From: Rhodobacter sp.
GTDB taxonomy: Bacteria; Pseudomonadota; Alphaproteobacteria; Rhodobacterales; Rhodobacteraceae
Direction of reading: 5' to 3'
Length of the DNA stretch: 64,000 nt
Assembly (NCBI GenBank): GCA_027484145.1
Contig: JAIXUH010000026.1
Coordinates: 434,001-498,000 of the forward strand
In this document: positions 34,500-42,740 of the stretch, piece after piece
Numbering within the stretch: the first letter of the stretch is position 1
Layout: every line of letters starts with the position of its first letter
The notes under the pieces: model-generated
The model's input: the letters and a program-made list of their open reading frames with translations, nothing else
The model's database searches: none
What the model was told of the DNA's origin: nothing
Position numbers and translations under genes: made by a program

Positions 34500-35966
34500 T
34501 CAGTTTTGCGGATCGGCCGGGGGGGTACTGCCGTCGGCCGGGGCAGGGCCTTCGGCTGACGCGGGCGCAGGCGCGCGCAATATGCCGTTCTGCCAGAGCC
34601 CTTCGGCGGTTTCCCCGCTGGAATAGGTCAGTTTGCCCGGCCCCTCGCGGCGGCCTTTGACGAAATTGCCCTCATAGCCATCGCCGTTGGGATAGGTTGC
34701 CGTGCCCTTGCCGTCAATCTCGCCAGCCTTCCATGCGCCGGTGTATTTGAAGCCATCAGGCATCACGATCTCGCCTTGGCCTTCGCGGATTCCGGCAACG
34801 AAATCACCCGTATAGATCGTGCCATCGGCATAGGTTGCCTTGCCCTTGCCCTGTCGCTGCCCGGCCACCCAATCACCTTCATAGCGATAGCCGTCGGGCA
34901 GGGTCATGGTGCCCTTGCCCTGCGGTTTGGCCGCCTTGAAGGTGCCGGAATAGACCGCGCCGCCCGGATATGTCGCGGTGCCTTCGCCTTCGATCACGCC
35001 CTCGACCCAAGTGCCGTCATAGACCGACCCGTCGGCATAGGTGATCTTGCCTTTGCCATGGGGGCTGTCGGCCCGCACCTCGCCGGTATAGGCCGACCCA
35101 TCGGGGTAGGTGATCGTGCCCATGCCCTGCAACTGGCCCGCCACCCAGTCCCCTTCGAAAACCGACCCGTCCTTGGCCCGGAAAATCCCCTTGCCGTGGC
35201 GCTTGTCGGCCAGAAAGGCCCCGTCGTAGGTGTCGCCGTTCTTGTGCTGGACGCGGCCCTGACCCTGCCGCTGCCCTTCGACAAAGGCACCTTCGTAGAC
35301 ATCGCCATTGGGCTGCGTCAGCTTGCCGGTGCCATTGATCTGGCCGCCCGCCCATTGCCCGGTGTAAAGCAGCCCATCCGGCATGGTCAGCGCACCGGTG
35401 CCATCCCGGTTGCCGTCCTTCAGTTCGCCCTCATAGATGGCGCCATCCGGATAGCTGATCTTGCCCTTGCCTTCCTTCACGCCCTCGACCCAGCCGCCGT
35501 CATAGCGATAGCCGCCCGCAGCCTCCAGCACCCCTTGGCCATGGTGCTTTCCGTCCAGAAACGCCCCAGTATACTTCGAACCGTCAGGATAGGTGGCCAC
35601 CCCCTGTCCGGTCATCTTGCCGCCGGTCCAGTCGCCCTCATAGGTGCCGCCCGTGGCATAGGTGATCTTGCCGCGCCCCTCGGGCTTCCCGGCGGCAAAC
35701 TGCCCCTCATAGACTGAACCGTTGGGATAGCGCGCGACACCCTTGCCGATGATCTCGCCTGCCACCCAGTCGCCGGTATAGCTGTAGCCGTTGGGCAGCG
35801 TATAGGTGCCCGTGCCATCCTGCCGGCCATCCTTGAAGGTGCCTTCGTAGAATGATCCGTCGTCATATTGCTTGGTGATGATCTCACCATCCTGCGCCAA
35901 TGCCAAACCCGGCAGGGCGAGGCTGACCACAATAGCCCCCACCAAACGTTTCGCACCCTGCCGCAT
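34500..35966 (-). CDS. Exported MORN-repeat protein with 19 tandem repeats
   Basis: A 488-residue protein. A Sec signal peptide (RLVGAIVVSLALPGLALA) is followed by 19 gapless repeats of 23 residues, each of the form YPDGSxYxGxxxxGxxxGxG, and a short proline- and alanine-rich tail (about 30 residues). MORN repeats form elongated beta-hairpin arrays; in eukaryotes they bind lipids or act as scaffolds, and bacterial functions are poorly known. The start at 35966 is preferred because AGGGGGG lies close upstream. The DNA is a 69-base tandem array without obvious recent duplication, so the repeats have diverged. It diverges from nadE. Confidence 0.88.
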   Translation of the reverse strand: MRQGAKRLVGAIVVSLALPGLALAQDGEIITKQYDDGSFYEGTFKDGRQDGTGTYTLPNGYSYTGDWVAGEIIGKGVARYPNGSVYEGQFAAGKPEGRGKITYATGGTYEGDWTGGKMTGQGVATYPDGSKYTGAFLDGKHHGQGVLEAAGGYRYDGGWVEGVKEGKGKISYPDGAIYEGELKDGNRDGTGALTMPDGLLYTGQWAGGQINGTGKLTQPNGDVYEGAFVEGQRQGQGRVQHKNGDTYDGAFLADKRHGKGIFRAKDGSVFEGDWVAGQLQGMGTITYPDGSAYTGEVRADSPHGKGKITYADGSVYDGTWVEGVIEGEGTATYPGGAVYSGTFKAAKPQGKGTMTLPDGYRYEGDWVAGQRQGKGKATYADGTIYTGDFVAGIREGQGEIVMPDGFKYTGAWKAGEIDGKGTATYPNGDGYEGNFVKGRREGPGKLTYSSGETAEGLWQNGILRAPAPASAEGPAPADGSTPPADPQN

Positions 35967-36119
35967 CGTTCCCCCCTGCCGCATCGTCTTTGTTCAAAGC
36001 CTAGCGGCAGGATATGGCGCTGACAAGCACACCCACCCGGCAGATCGGGGCGGCGGCGGCTTTCCCTTCGCCAGCAACCTGCTAGAACCAAAGGTGGATG
36101 TTTGATGAAGGTGCCCGCC

Positions 36120-37778
36120 ATGGCCGATCTGTTCCGCCTTTCGCTCGCCCAGCTGAACCCGACGGTGGGGGCGCTTGCTGCCAACGCGGCCAAGGCCCGC
36201 GCCGCGTGGGATCAGGCAAAGGCTGCAGGCAGCGACATGCTGGCGCTGACCGAGATGTTCATCACGGGCTATCAGACGCAGGACCTGATCCTGAAACCCG
36301 CCTTCCACAAGGCTGCGATTGCCGCGATCCATCAGCTTGCCGCCGATTGTGCTGATGGTCCGGCCATGGGAATCGGTGGCCCGGCGCTGCAGGACGGGCG
36401 GCTTTACAACGCCTATTACATCCTGCAAGGCGGGCGCGTTACGGCGACGGTGCTGAAGCATCATTTGCCCAATGACGCCGTGTTCGACGAAAAGCGCATC
36501 TTCACCTCTGCCGATGTGCACGGCCCCTATACGGTTGGCCCGCTGCGGATCGGCACACCCATTTGTGAGGACGCCTGGCACACCGATGTGGCCGAGACGC
36601 TGATGGAAACGGGCGCCGAGATTTTGCTGGTGCCCAACGGCAGCCCCTATCACCGGGGCAAGCCGAACCTGCGGCTGAACCTGATGGTGTCGCGCGTGAT
36701 CGAGACGGGCCTGCCGCTGGTCTATCTGAACATGGTCGGCGGGCAGGATGATCAGGTGTTTGATGGCTCATCGATGGTGCTGAACCCCGGCGGCAAACTG
36801 GCGTTGCAGATGCCGCAGTTTGAGGAATGCGTGACCCACATCACTTTCCGCCGTACGACCGAAGGCTGGCTGGCCGATCAGGGCGAGATTGCGCCGATCC
36901 CGCCGATCGGCGAGGCGGATTATCGCGCCTGCGTGCTGTCACTCGCCGATTACATGGCCAAGACCGGGTTCATGAAAGCCGTGCTTGGCCTGTCGGGGGG
37001 CATAGACAGTGCCATCGTGGCCGCCATTGCCGCCGATGCCATCGGGCCGGAAAACGTGCGTTGCGTGATGCTGCCGTCCGAATTCACCAGCGCCCATTCG
37101 CTGGAAGATGCCGCCGCCTGCGCCCGCGCCCTCGGCTGCCGGCATGACACGGTGCCGATCACGGCGGCCCTGATGGCCGTGGGCGATACCCTTGCGCCCC
37201 TGTTCGCGGGCACCGAGGCCGGAATCACCGAAGAAAACATCCAGTCCCGTCTGCGCGGGGTGATGCTGATGGCGATTTCGAACAAGTTTGGCGAAATGCT
37301 GCTGACCACGGGCAACAAATCGGAAATGGCCGTGGGCTATTGCACCATCTATGGCGACATGAACGGCGGCTATAACCCGGTCAAGGACATGTACAAGACC
37401 CGCATGTTCCTGACGGCCCGGTGGCGCAACGAAAACCACCGCCCGTGGATGAAGGCCCCGGCGGGTGAGGTGATCCCCCAGCGGATCATCACCAAGCCGC
37501 CCAGTGCCGAGTTGCGTGCCAACCAGACAGATCAGGACAGCCTGCCGCCCTATGAGGTGCTGGATGCCATTCTGGAAGGGCTGGTCGAACGCGATGCATC
37601 GGTGGCCGAGTTGGTGTCCGAAGGCTTTGACCGCGCTACGGTGAAAAAGGTGGAGCATCTGTTGTATCTGGCAGAATACAAACGCTTCCAATCCGCCCCG
37701 GGCACGCGGTTGACGCAGAAATCCTTCTGGCTGGATCGCCGCTACCCCATCGCCATGCGGTGGCGGGATGACGGATAA
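36120..37778 (+). CDS. nadE: Glutamine-dependent NAD+ synthetase
   Basis: A 552-residue enzyme making NAD+ from deamido-NAD+, ATP and glutamine. The N-terminal nitrilase-like glutaminase domain has its Glu in LALTEMFITGY, Lys in DAVFDEKRIFTS and Cys in TPICEDAWHTD; the C-terminal synthetase domain has the P-loop VLGLSGGIDSAIVAAIAADA. The start MADLFRLSLAQLNPTVGAL matches the family and has GAAGG eight bases upstream; an ATG at 36105 is the other option. It overlaps the next small gene by 11 bases. Confidence 0.95.
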   Translation: MADLFRLSLAQLNPTVGALAANAAKARAAWDQAKAAGSDMLALTEMFITGYQTQDLILKPAFHKAAIAAIHQLAADCADGPAMGIGGPALQDGRLYNAYYILQGGRVTATVLKHHLPNDAVFDEKRIFTSADVHGPYTVGPLRIGTPICEDAWHTDVAETLMETGAEILLVPNGSPYHRGKPNLRLNLMVSRVIETGLPLVYLNMVGGQDDQVFDGSSMVLNPGGKLALQMPQFEECVTHITFRRTTEGWLADQGEIAPIPPIGEADYRACVLSLADYMAKTGFMKAVLGLSGGIDSAIVAAIAADAIGPENVRCVMLPSEFTSAHSLEDAAACARALGCRHDTVPITAALMAVGDTLAPLFAGTEAGITEENIQSRLRGVMLMAISNKFGEMLLTTGNKSEMAVGYCTIYGDMNGGYNPVKDMYKTRMFLTARWRNENHRPWMKAPAGEVIPQRIITKPPSAELRANQTDQDSLPPYEVLDAILEGLVERDASVAELVSEGFDRATVKKVEHLLYLAEYKRFQSAPGTRLTQKSFWLDRRYPIAMRWRDDG

Positions 37779-38169
37779 CCCCGTCTCTGATCCATTGACG
37801 GTGGTCAACCACTACCGGCTTTTGGCTGGGCCCGCGGCCTTTTCTGCCGCAACCGCCAGCCTTGCCGCGCGGGTGGAATGCGATGGGCACCCCGGTGTGC
37901 TGGACTATCGCTTTTTCGTGCAGGGGTTGGCCGATGAGGGGCGGGCCGTGGTGCGATATGCGAATCCGGCGGCGTGGATCGGGCATCACGACATCGCCAT
38001 GGGCTGGCCAGAGATGGCCGCGCTGCGTGCGGTCGCCGACCTGACCGCCTTTCATGTGCACGGGCCCGTCAGCGCCGATATGGTCCGCTGGATGGATCAG
38101 GCCGGTCTGGCCGCACGTTTGCGCGACTGGGGGCCTGCGGTGGCCGGGTTTTCGCGCAACGCGGGTTAG
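37768..38169 (+). CDS. Small uncharacterised protein, possible dimeric alpha-beta barrel fold
   Basis: A 133-residue soluble protein that overlaps nadE by 11 bases. I do not recognise a named family. The pattern of a first strand, a helix, then HPGVLDYRFFVQGLADEG, a strand with AVVRYANPAAWIGHHDIA, and a helix ending in TAFHVHGPVS resembles the ABM/Dabb ferredoxin-like fold used by small monooxygenases and stress proteins. Several His residues in WIGHHDIAMGW and FHVHG could bind a ligand or metal. Translation coupling to nadE is likely, but a role in NAD synthesis is not shown. Confidence 0.55.
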   Translation: MTDNPVSDPLTVVNHYRLLAGPAAFSAATASLAARVECDGHPGVLDYRFFVQGLADEGRAVVRYANPAAWIGHHDIAMGWPEMAALRAVADLTAFHVHGPVSADMVRWMDQAGLAARLRDWGPAVAGFSRNAG

Positions 38170-38205
38170 GGGCCGCGCGCGGTTCCGGCCTGCGCTTCGC
38201 CGTCC

Positions 38206-39150
38206 CTAGACCTCTTGCGCCGCCGCCTCGTGCATCAGGCGCATGACATCTTCGGCTTTGCACAGTTGGGTGGCGTCTGTCATGACCGCAGCGGCCGCTG
38301 CCGCAGACCCCATGGCAAGGGCTTGGGCCGAATCCTGCCCGCGCGCCAAGGACAGCACAAAAGCTGCAACAAAGCTGTCGCCTGCGCCCACGGTAGATTT
38401 CACCTTGACCTTCGGCGCGGGGGAAAACAGCCGCCGTGTGCCATCAGCCAACACGTTGCCATCGGCCCCACGTGCGATGATAACCCGCTGTGCCACACCT
38501 CTCTTGACCAGTTCTTCCGCAAAATCCGCTGTGTCTTTGCGGGTTTCCAGCTTGCGTTCGGCCAGTTCTTCTCCCTCTTCGCCATCCATCCGCAGGACGG
38601 CAAGGCCGGGGATCGGGTTCCTGACCGCCTCAAACAAAGCTGCGCCCGAGGTATCCAGCACCACATGACTACCTTGCATGCTGGCGGCCAGTTGGCCCGG
38701 AAAATCGGCTGGCACGCCCGGGGGTTGGCTGCCGGAAATCACGCTGTACCCGCCGGGGCGCGCCGTGGCGGCCAGCAGGGTGAACACCCGCGCGCGCTCT
38801 GCCGCACCCCAAACCGGGCCGGGCAGCATAAAGCGGTATTGCTTGCCCGATGTGCCTTCGGTGACGGTCAGGCTTTGCCGGGTTTCGCCCGGCCCGAGGA
38901 TGGACAGGAATGTGACGCCTTCGGCCCGGATCAGCCCTGCCAGACGGTCGCCGGTCAGCCCGCCAAGGGCCACAAGTGCCAGCGAATCGCCACCAAGCGC
39001 CTTGATCGCCCGGCTGACGTTCAGCCCCCCACCGCCCGGGTCAAGATGCGGGTCGGTGCAGCGCAGCTTGTGGCCGGGAATGATGTCGGGCACCTCGGTC
39101 GCCATGTCCAGCGCGGGGTTCAGCGTCAGGGTCAGGATCGGGTCTTGCAT
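38206..39150 (-). CDS. PfkB-family sugar kinase (1-phosphofructokinase/6-phosphofructokinase II type)
   Basis: A 314-residue ribokinase-fold kinase. The N-terminal ILTLTLNPALDMATEVPDII and PGGGGLNVSRAIKALGGDSL match the FruK/PfkB/LacC subgroup; the C-terminal signature STVGAGDSFVAAFVLSLARG contains the catalytic Asp. The usual KPN-type motif between them is replaced by AVLRMDGEEGEEL, so substrate preference may differ. No PTS or other sugar genes are adjacent; it converges on the small gene downstream of nadE. Confidence 0.85.
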   Translation of the reverse strand: MQDPILTLTLNPALDMATEVPDIIPGHKLRCTDPHLDPGGGGLNVSRAIKALGGDSLALVALGGLTGDRLAGLIRAEGVTFLSILGPGETRQSLTVTEGTSGKQYRFMLPGPVWGAAERARVFTLLAATARPGGYSVISGSQPPGVPADFPGQLAASMQGSHVVLDTSGAALFEAVRNPIPGLAVLRMDGEEGEELAERKLETRKDTADFAEELVKRGVAQRVIIARGADGNVLADGTRRLFSPAPKVKVKSTVGAGDSFVAAFVLSLARGQDSAQALAMGSAAAAAAVMTDATQLCKAEDVMRLMHEAAAQEV

Positions 39151-39278
39151 GGGGGCATCCTTCGAAGATAGCCCATGTTAGCGCCAACAGCCCGCGGGCA
39201 AAAGCCTTAGCTTTGCCGCAGACTGCCGGGATGTCATGTGGAAAGGACGCGGACCGCCCGGGCCCGCGCCCCTGATCC

Positions 39279-40217
39279 TTATCCGTTCAGCAACATCTGA
39301 TAGCTGGCGGGCACATAGCGGAAGCCTGCCCCATTCGCCTCGACATAGCCCATGCCGGGGAAAGGCATGTGATAGCCGATGAAGGGCACCTTGTCGGCGG
39401 CCAGCATGCCGAAAACGGCCTTGCGGGTGGCGGCAGCGGCGGCCTTGTCGGCGTCAAAGCGCACTTCCCAGTCAGGGTAAGCCAGCGACCATACGTAATG
39501 GTTTGCTGTATCGGCCGTGATCGCCAGACGCTGCCCGTTGCTTTCCAGCATATAGGTCATGTGGCCCGGCGAATGGCCAAAGGCGGCCATGGCAGTAATG
39601 CCGGAGGCAACGCTGCCCGCATCGTCAAGCAAGGTGATCTTGTCGTTCAAGGGCTTTACGTTCTTGTCAAAGCCTTCGTTCGCGGCCCCGGCCCAATGGT
39701 TGTGCTCGATCGCCCCGGTCACATAGCGGGCATTGGCATAGGTCGGCGTGGTGCCATCTGCGGCCATCAGCCCGCCGATGTGGTCGCCATGCATATGGGT
39801 CAGAACGACGACATCGACCTGTTCGGGCGCAACGCCAGCGGCAGACAGGGCCGCGCCCGTGCCTTCGGCGGCAAGGCCGGTGTCAAACAGCACCAGTTCG
39901 GTGCCGGTGTTCACAAGCGTCGGCGTGAAGAAGTTCTGTGTCTTGTCCGCCGGAATGAAGGCCGCAGCCGAGGCTGCTGCGAATTCTTCGGGCGTGGCGT
40001 TCATGCCGAACGTCTCTTGCGGCTTGTCGCTGGTGCGGGTGCCGGCCAGCAGCGTCGTCACCTCGAAGCCGCCCAGTTTGAACCGATTGAAGAGTGGCAT
40101 GGCGGTCCCTTGCATTTCTGCCGCCGCGCGCGCCGGGCTGGCCATCAGGGCGGGCATAAAGGGAAATGACGCTGCTGCAAACAGGGCACTACGGCGAGAG
40201 AGTGTCGGTGACGTCAT
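39279..40217 (-). CDS. Tat-exported metallo-beta-lactamase-fold hydrolase
   Basis: A 312-residue protein with a twin-arginine signal (LSRRSALFAAASFPFMPAL, cleavage after ARA). Metal-binding residues are H141, H143, D145 and H146 in VVLTHMHGDHIGGL, a later His in FGHSPGHMTYML, and one in the C-terminal IGYHMPFPGMGYVE. The fold includes lactonases, arylsulfatases and quorum-quenching enzymes. Its periplasmic location suggests it acts on external esters or lactones. It starts divergently from the zincin gene region and has no operon partner. Confidence 0.85.
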   Translation of the reverse strand: MTSPTLSRRSALFAAASFPFMPALMASPARAAAEMQGTAMPLFNRFKLGGFEVTTLLAGTRTSDKPQETFGMNATPEEFAAASAAAFIPADKTQNFFTPTLVNTGTELVLFDTGLAAEGTGAALSAAGVAPEQVDVVVLTHMHGDHIGGLMAADGTTPTYANARYVTGAIEHNHWAGAANEGFDKNVKPLNDKITLLDDAGSVASGITAMAAFGHSPGHMTYMLESNGQRLAITADTANHYVWSLAYPDWEVRFDADKAAAAATRKAVFGMLAADKVPFIGYHMPFPGMGYVEANGAGFRYVPASYQMLLNG

Positions 40218-40324
40218 CGCATTCCTCCATCAGGTTTGGCTGTGGCGAAAGGGTAGGCGACGCAGATCACGGGGCCAGTCACGGAGACGTCAAGACGGTG
40301 CGATGGTGCACAGGGGCTGTGCAG

Positions 40325-40735
40325 TTATTCCCACCACGGGTCGATGGCGGCAATGTCATCATCGCTCCACCCGAAATGGTGGGCCAGTTCGTGCACCAGC
40401 ACATGGTTCACCAATTCTGCCAGCGACACATTCCCGCGCTCGGCCCATTCATCCAGAATGGGACGCCGGAACAGCCAGATCGTGTCGGGCTGAACCTGCT
40501 GATCCATCACCGATTTTTCCGTCAGAGGCGTGCCTTCATAAAGCCCTGTCAGCTCGAAAGGGTCGTGCAGATCCATCGCTTCCAGAATGTCGTCCGGGGG
40601 GAAATCCTCGATCCGCAGGCGAATCTGGGTGGCCGCCAGACGGTACGGCTCGGGCAGGCTGATGATGGCCTCATGGGCCAGTTGCTCGATGCGGGCCAGA
40701 TCGGGGGCGATGGATGTGCCGGGAACATGGGTCAT
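40325..40735 (-). CDS. Zincin-like metallopeptidase (PF06262 type)
   Basis: A 136-residue cytoplasmic protein. The gluzincin-like motif LVHELAHHFGWSDDDIAAID, in which HExxH and a downstream Asp provide the metal ligands, is followed by the last residues DPWWE. The centre contains IEDFPPDDILEAMDLHDPFE, characteristic of this small family. Biological substrates are unknown. The start at MTHVPGTSIAPD is chosen; a few residues more are possible. Confidence 0.82.
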   Translation of the reverse strand: MTHVPGTSIAPDLARIEQLAHEAIISLPEPYRLAATQIRLRIEDFPPDDILEAMDLHDPFELTGLYEGTPLTEKSVMDQQVQPDTIWLFRRPILDEWAERGNVSLAELVNHVLVHELAHHFGWSDDDIAAIDPWWE

Positions 40736-40825
40736 GCGCGGAATATAGGTGCACAAGGCAGGCAGCGAAAGGCGTCGCGCGTTATGCTATCATGTGGGGC
40801 GAACATGGTTGCGCAGAGGATCGCC

Positions 40826-41251
40826 ATGGCGGCACCCACACCCCCCACCCCGTTGGAGACTGAAACGTGGCTGGCAGGCCTTGAGGCTGGGCCGCGGGTT
40901 GCGGAATCTCGGGCCTTGCTGGCGCTGTTTCAGGCGGCCACCGGCTATCCGCCGCGGCTGTGGGGCGGCGGAATCGTCGGCTTTGGGCGCTATGCCTATC
41001 GCTATGCCTCGGGGCATGGGGGGGAAAGCCTTGCCACCGGGTTTTCGCCGCGCAAGGCCGACATCTCGGTCTACGTCATGCCCGGATATGACAGCTTTGG
41101 CGAAATCCTGTCACGCCTTGGGCCACACCGCTTGGGCAAGGCCTGTCTCTATATCCGCAAGCTGGAGGCCGTGGACGAACAGGTGCTGGCCGAACTGGTG
41201 CGGGCCGGGCTGGACGAACTTGCCCGGCAATGGACGGTGCATCCCATCTGA
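40826..41251 (+). CDS. DUF1801 (YdhG-like) protein
   Basis: A 141-residue cytoplasmic protein of the DUF1801 fold. It has RLWGGGIVGFGRYAYRYASG (the GIVGFG motif is the hallmark), then FSPRKADISVYVMPGYDSFG and LGPHRLGKACLYIRKLEAVD. Members are small single-domain proteins of unknown function with an iron-chaperone-like (frataxin-like) alpha-beta structure. The start at 40826 follows a purine-rich AGAGGATCGCC; an ATG at 40805 would add seven residues. Confidence 0.8.
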   Translation: MAAPTPPTPLETETWLAGLEAGPRVAESRALLALFQAATGYPPRLWGGGIVGFGRYAYRYASGHGGESLATGFSPRKADISVYVMPGYDSFGEILSRLGPHRLGKACLYIRKLEAVDEQVLAELVRAGLDELARQWTVHPI

Positions 41252-41316
41252 TCGGGGCCGAACTGGACAATTCCCGGCCCATGTGACACGGATGCGTGGT
41301 TCGAGGAGAGCCCAGA

Positions 41317-42648
41317 ATGACCGCCCCCACCGTGACCCGTTTTGCCCCGTCGCCGACTGGATACATCCATGTCGGCAACCTTCGCACAGCCCTGATGAAC
41401 TGGGTGATTGCCCGCAAATCGGGCGGCACCTTCATTCTGCGGCTGGACGATACGGATCAGGAACGCAGCAAGCAGGAATATGCCGATGCGCTGATGGCCG
41501 ATCTGGATTGGCTGGGCCTGCACTGGGACCGGGTCGAAAAGCAGTCCTTGCGCATGGACCGCTATCGCGAGGCGGCCGAGGACCTGAAGGCCAAGGGCCG
41601 GTTCTATGAGGTGTTCGAGACCCCGGTGGAACTGGACCTCAAGCGCAAGAAGCAGCTGAACATGGGCAAGCCCCCGGTCTATGACCGCGCGGGGCTGGCG
41701 CTGTCGGACGCCGACAAGGACCGGATGCGCGCCCAAGGGCGTGACGGCTATTGGCGGTTCTTGCTGAACCAGAACCGGATCGAATGGGCAGACGGGATTC
41801 TGGGTCCGATCTCGATCGATGCCGCATCTGTCAGTGACCCGGTGCTGATCCGCGCCGACGGGCAGGTGCTGTATACCTTTGCCTCATCGGTGGATGACAT
41901 CGACATGGGGGTCACGTTCATTGTGCGCGGGGCCGACCATGTGACGAACACGGCAACGCAAATTCAGATCATGCAGGCCATGGGAGGCACGCCACCCAGC
42001 TTTGCGCACCATTCGCTTCTGACCGGGGCCAAGGGCGAGGAATTGTCCAAACGGCTGGGCACCTTGAGCTTGCGCGATCTGCGCGCGCGCGGCGTCGAGC
42101 CGATGGCGCTGCTGAGCCTGATGGCGCGGCTGGGATCATCGAAACCGGTGGAACTGGCGGCCAACCATCAGGAGTTGATCGACGGGTTCGACGTGGGCAG
42201 CTTTGGCGCGGCCCCGACCAAGTTCGATGCCGAGGACCTGTTCCCGCTGACGCGGCAATATGTGCAAGGCCTGCCCTTTGCCACGGTGCAGGCGCGGATC
42301 GATGCGCTTGGCGTGCCGGTTGACCGGGCCGAAGCCTTCTGGGAAGTGGCACGCGGCAATATCACCGTGCTGGCCGATCTGGAGGGGTGGTGGCGCCTGT
42401 TCCGCGATGGAGCCGAGCCGCTGGTGGATGAGGCGGACCGTGACTTTGTGGCTCAGGCCATGACCCTGCTGCCGCCGCAACCCTGGACCAAGGCAACTTG
42501 GGGCGAATGGACGGCCACGGTGAAGGCGGCAACCGGGCGCAAGGGCAAGGATCTGTTCCGCCCCCTGCGCCGGGCGCTGACCGGGCTGGATGCGGGCCCC
42601 GAGATGGCCGATGTGATGCCGCTTTTGGCACGAAAGCCGCAGCAATAA
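41317..42648 (+). CDS. gltX: Glutamate--tRNA ligase
   Basis: A 443-residue class I aminoacyl-tRNA synthetase. The HIGH-type motif is APSPTGYIHVGNLRTALMNW near the N-terminus; the KMSKS-type motif is ELSKRLGTLSLRDL about residue 245; and the anticodon domain ends in LRRALTGLDAGPEMADVMPL. It lacks the zinc-binding SWIM-like insert of long forms. Alphaproteobacteria usually have two GluRS copies; whether this is the discriminating one or the tRNA-Gln-charging one cannot be told by eye. The start at 41317 has GAGGAGAG nine bases upstream. Confidence 0.93.
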   Translation: MTAPTVTRFAPSPTGYIHVGNLRTALMNWVIARKSGGTFILRLDDTDQERSKQEYADALMADLDWLGLHWDRVEKQSLRMDRYREAAEDLKAKGRFYEVFETPVELDLKRKKQLNMGKPPVYDRAGLALSDADKDRMRAQGRDGYWRFLLNQNRIEWADGILGPISIDAASVSDPVLIRADGQVLYTFASSVDDIDMGVTFIVRGADHVTNTATQIQIMQAMGGTPPSFAHHSLLTGAKGEELSKRLGTLSLRDLRARGVEPMALLSLMARLGSSKPVELAANHQELIDGFDVGSFGAAPTKFDAEDLFPLTRQYVQGLPFATVQARIDALGVPVDRAEAFWEVARGNITVLADLEGWWRLFRDGAEPLVDEADRDFVAQAMTLLPPQPWTKATWGEWTATVKAATGRKGKDLFRPLRRALTGLDAGPEMADVMPLLARKPQQ

Positions 42649-42662
42649 CGGCAAGCGGGGCA

Positions 42663-42738
42663 GGGGGGCTGTCTGCCCCCCACGCCACTTTGGCGCGGCC
42701 AAAGTGGCCCCCCCGAGGATATTTGATGAAGGGGAAGG
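42663..42738 (+). repeat. Composite intergenic repeat, copy 2
   Basis: A stem GGGGGGC-tgtct-GCCCCCC (42663-42681) is followed by a perfect 11-base stem GCCACTTTGGC-gcg-GCCAAAGTGGC (42684-42708) and then CCCCCCCGAGGATATTTGATGAAGGGG, ending at about 42735. The order of elements equals copy 1 at 5260-5316. It separates gltX from the MATE gene, and its GAAGGGGAAGG end doubles as the ribosome-binding region of that gene. The 11-base stem is strong enough to end transcription of gltX, though no T-run follows. Confidence 0.65.
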
Positions 42739-42740
42739 AC

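Noticed and set aside
34560-35900. Regular 69-base periodicity that could be taken for a CRISPR or satellite array
   Set aside because: The period equals 23 codons and keeps the MORN reading frame throughout; there are no spacers of constant size between identical repeats.
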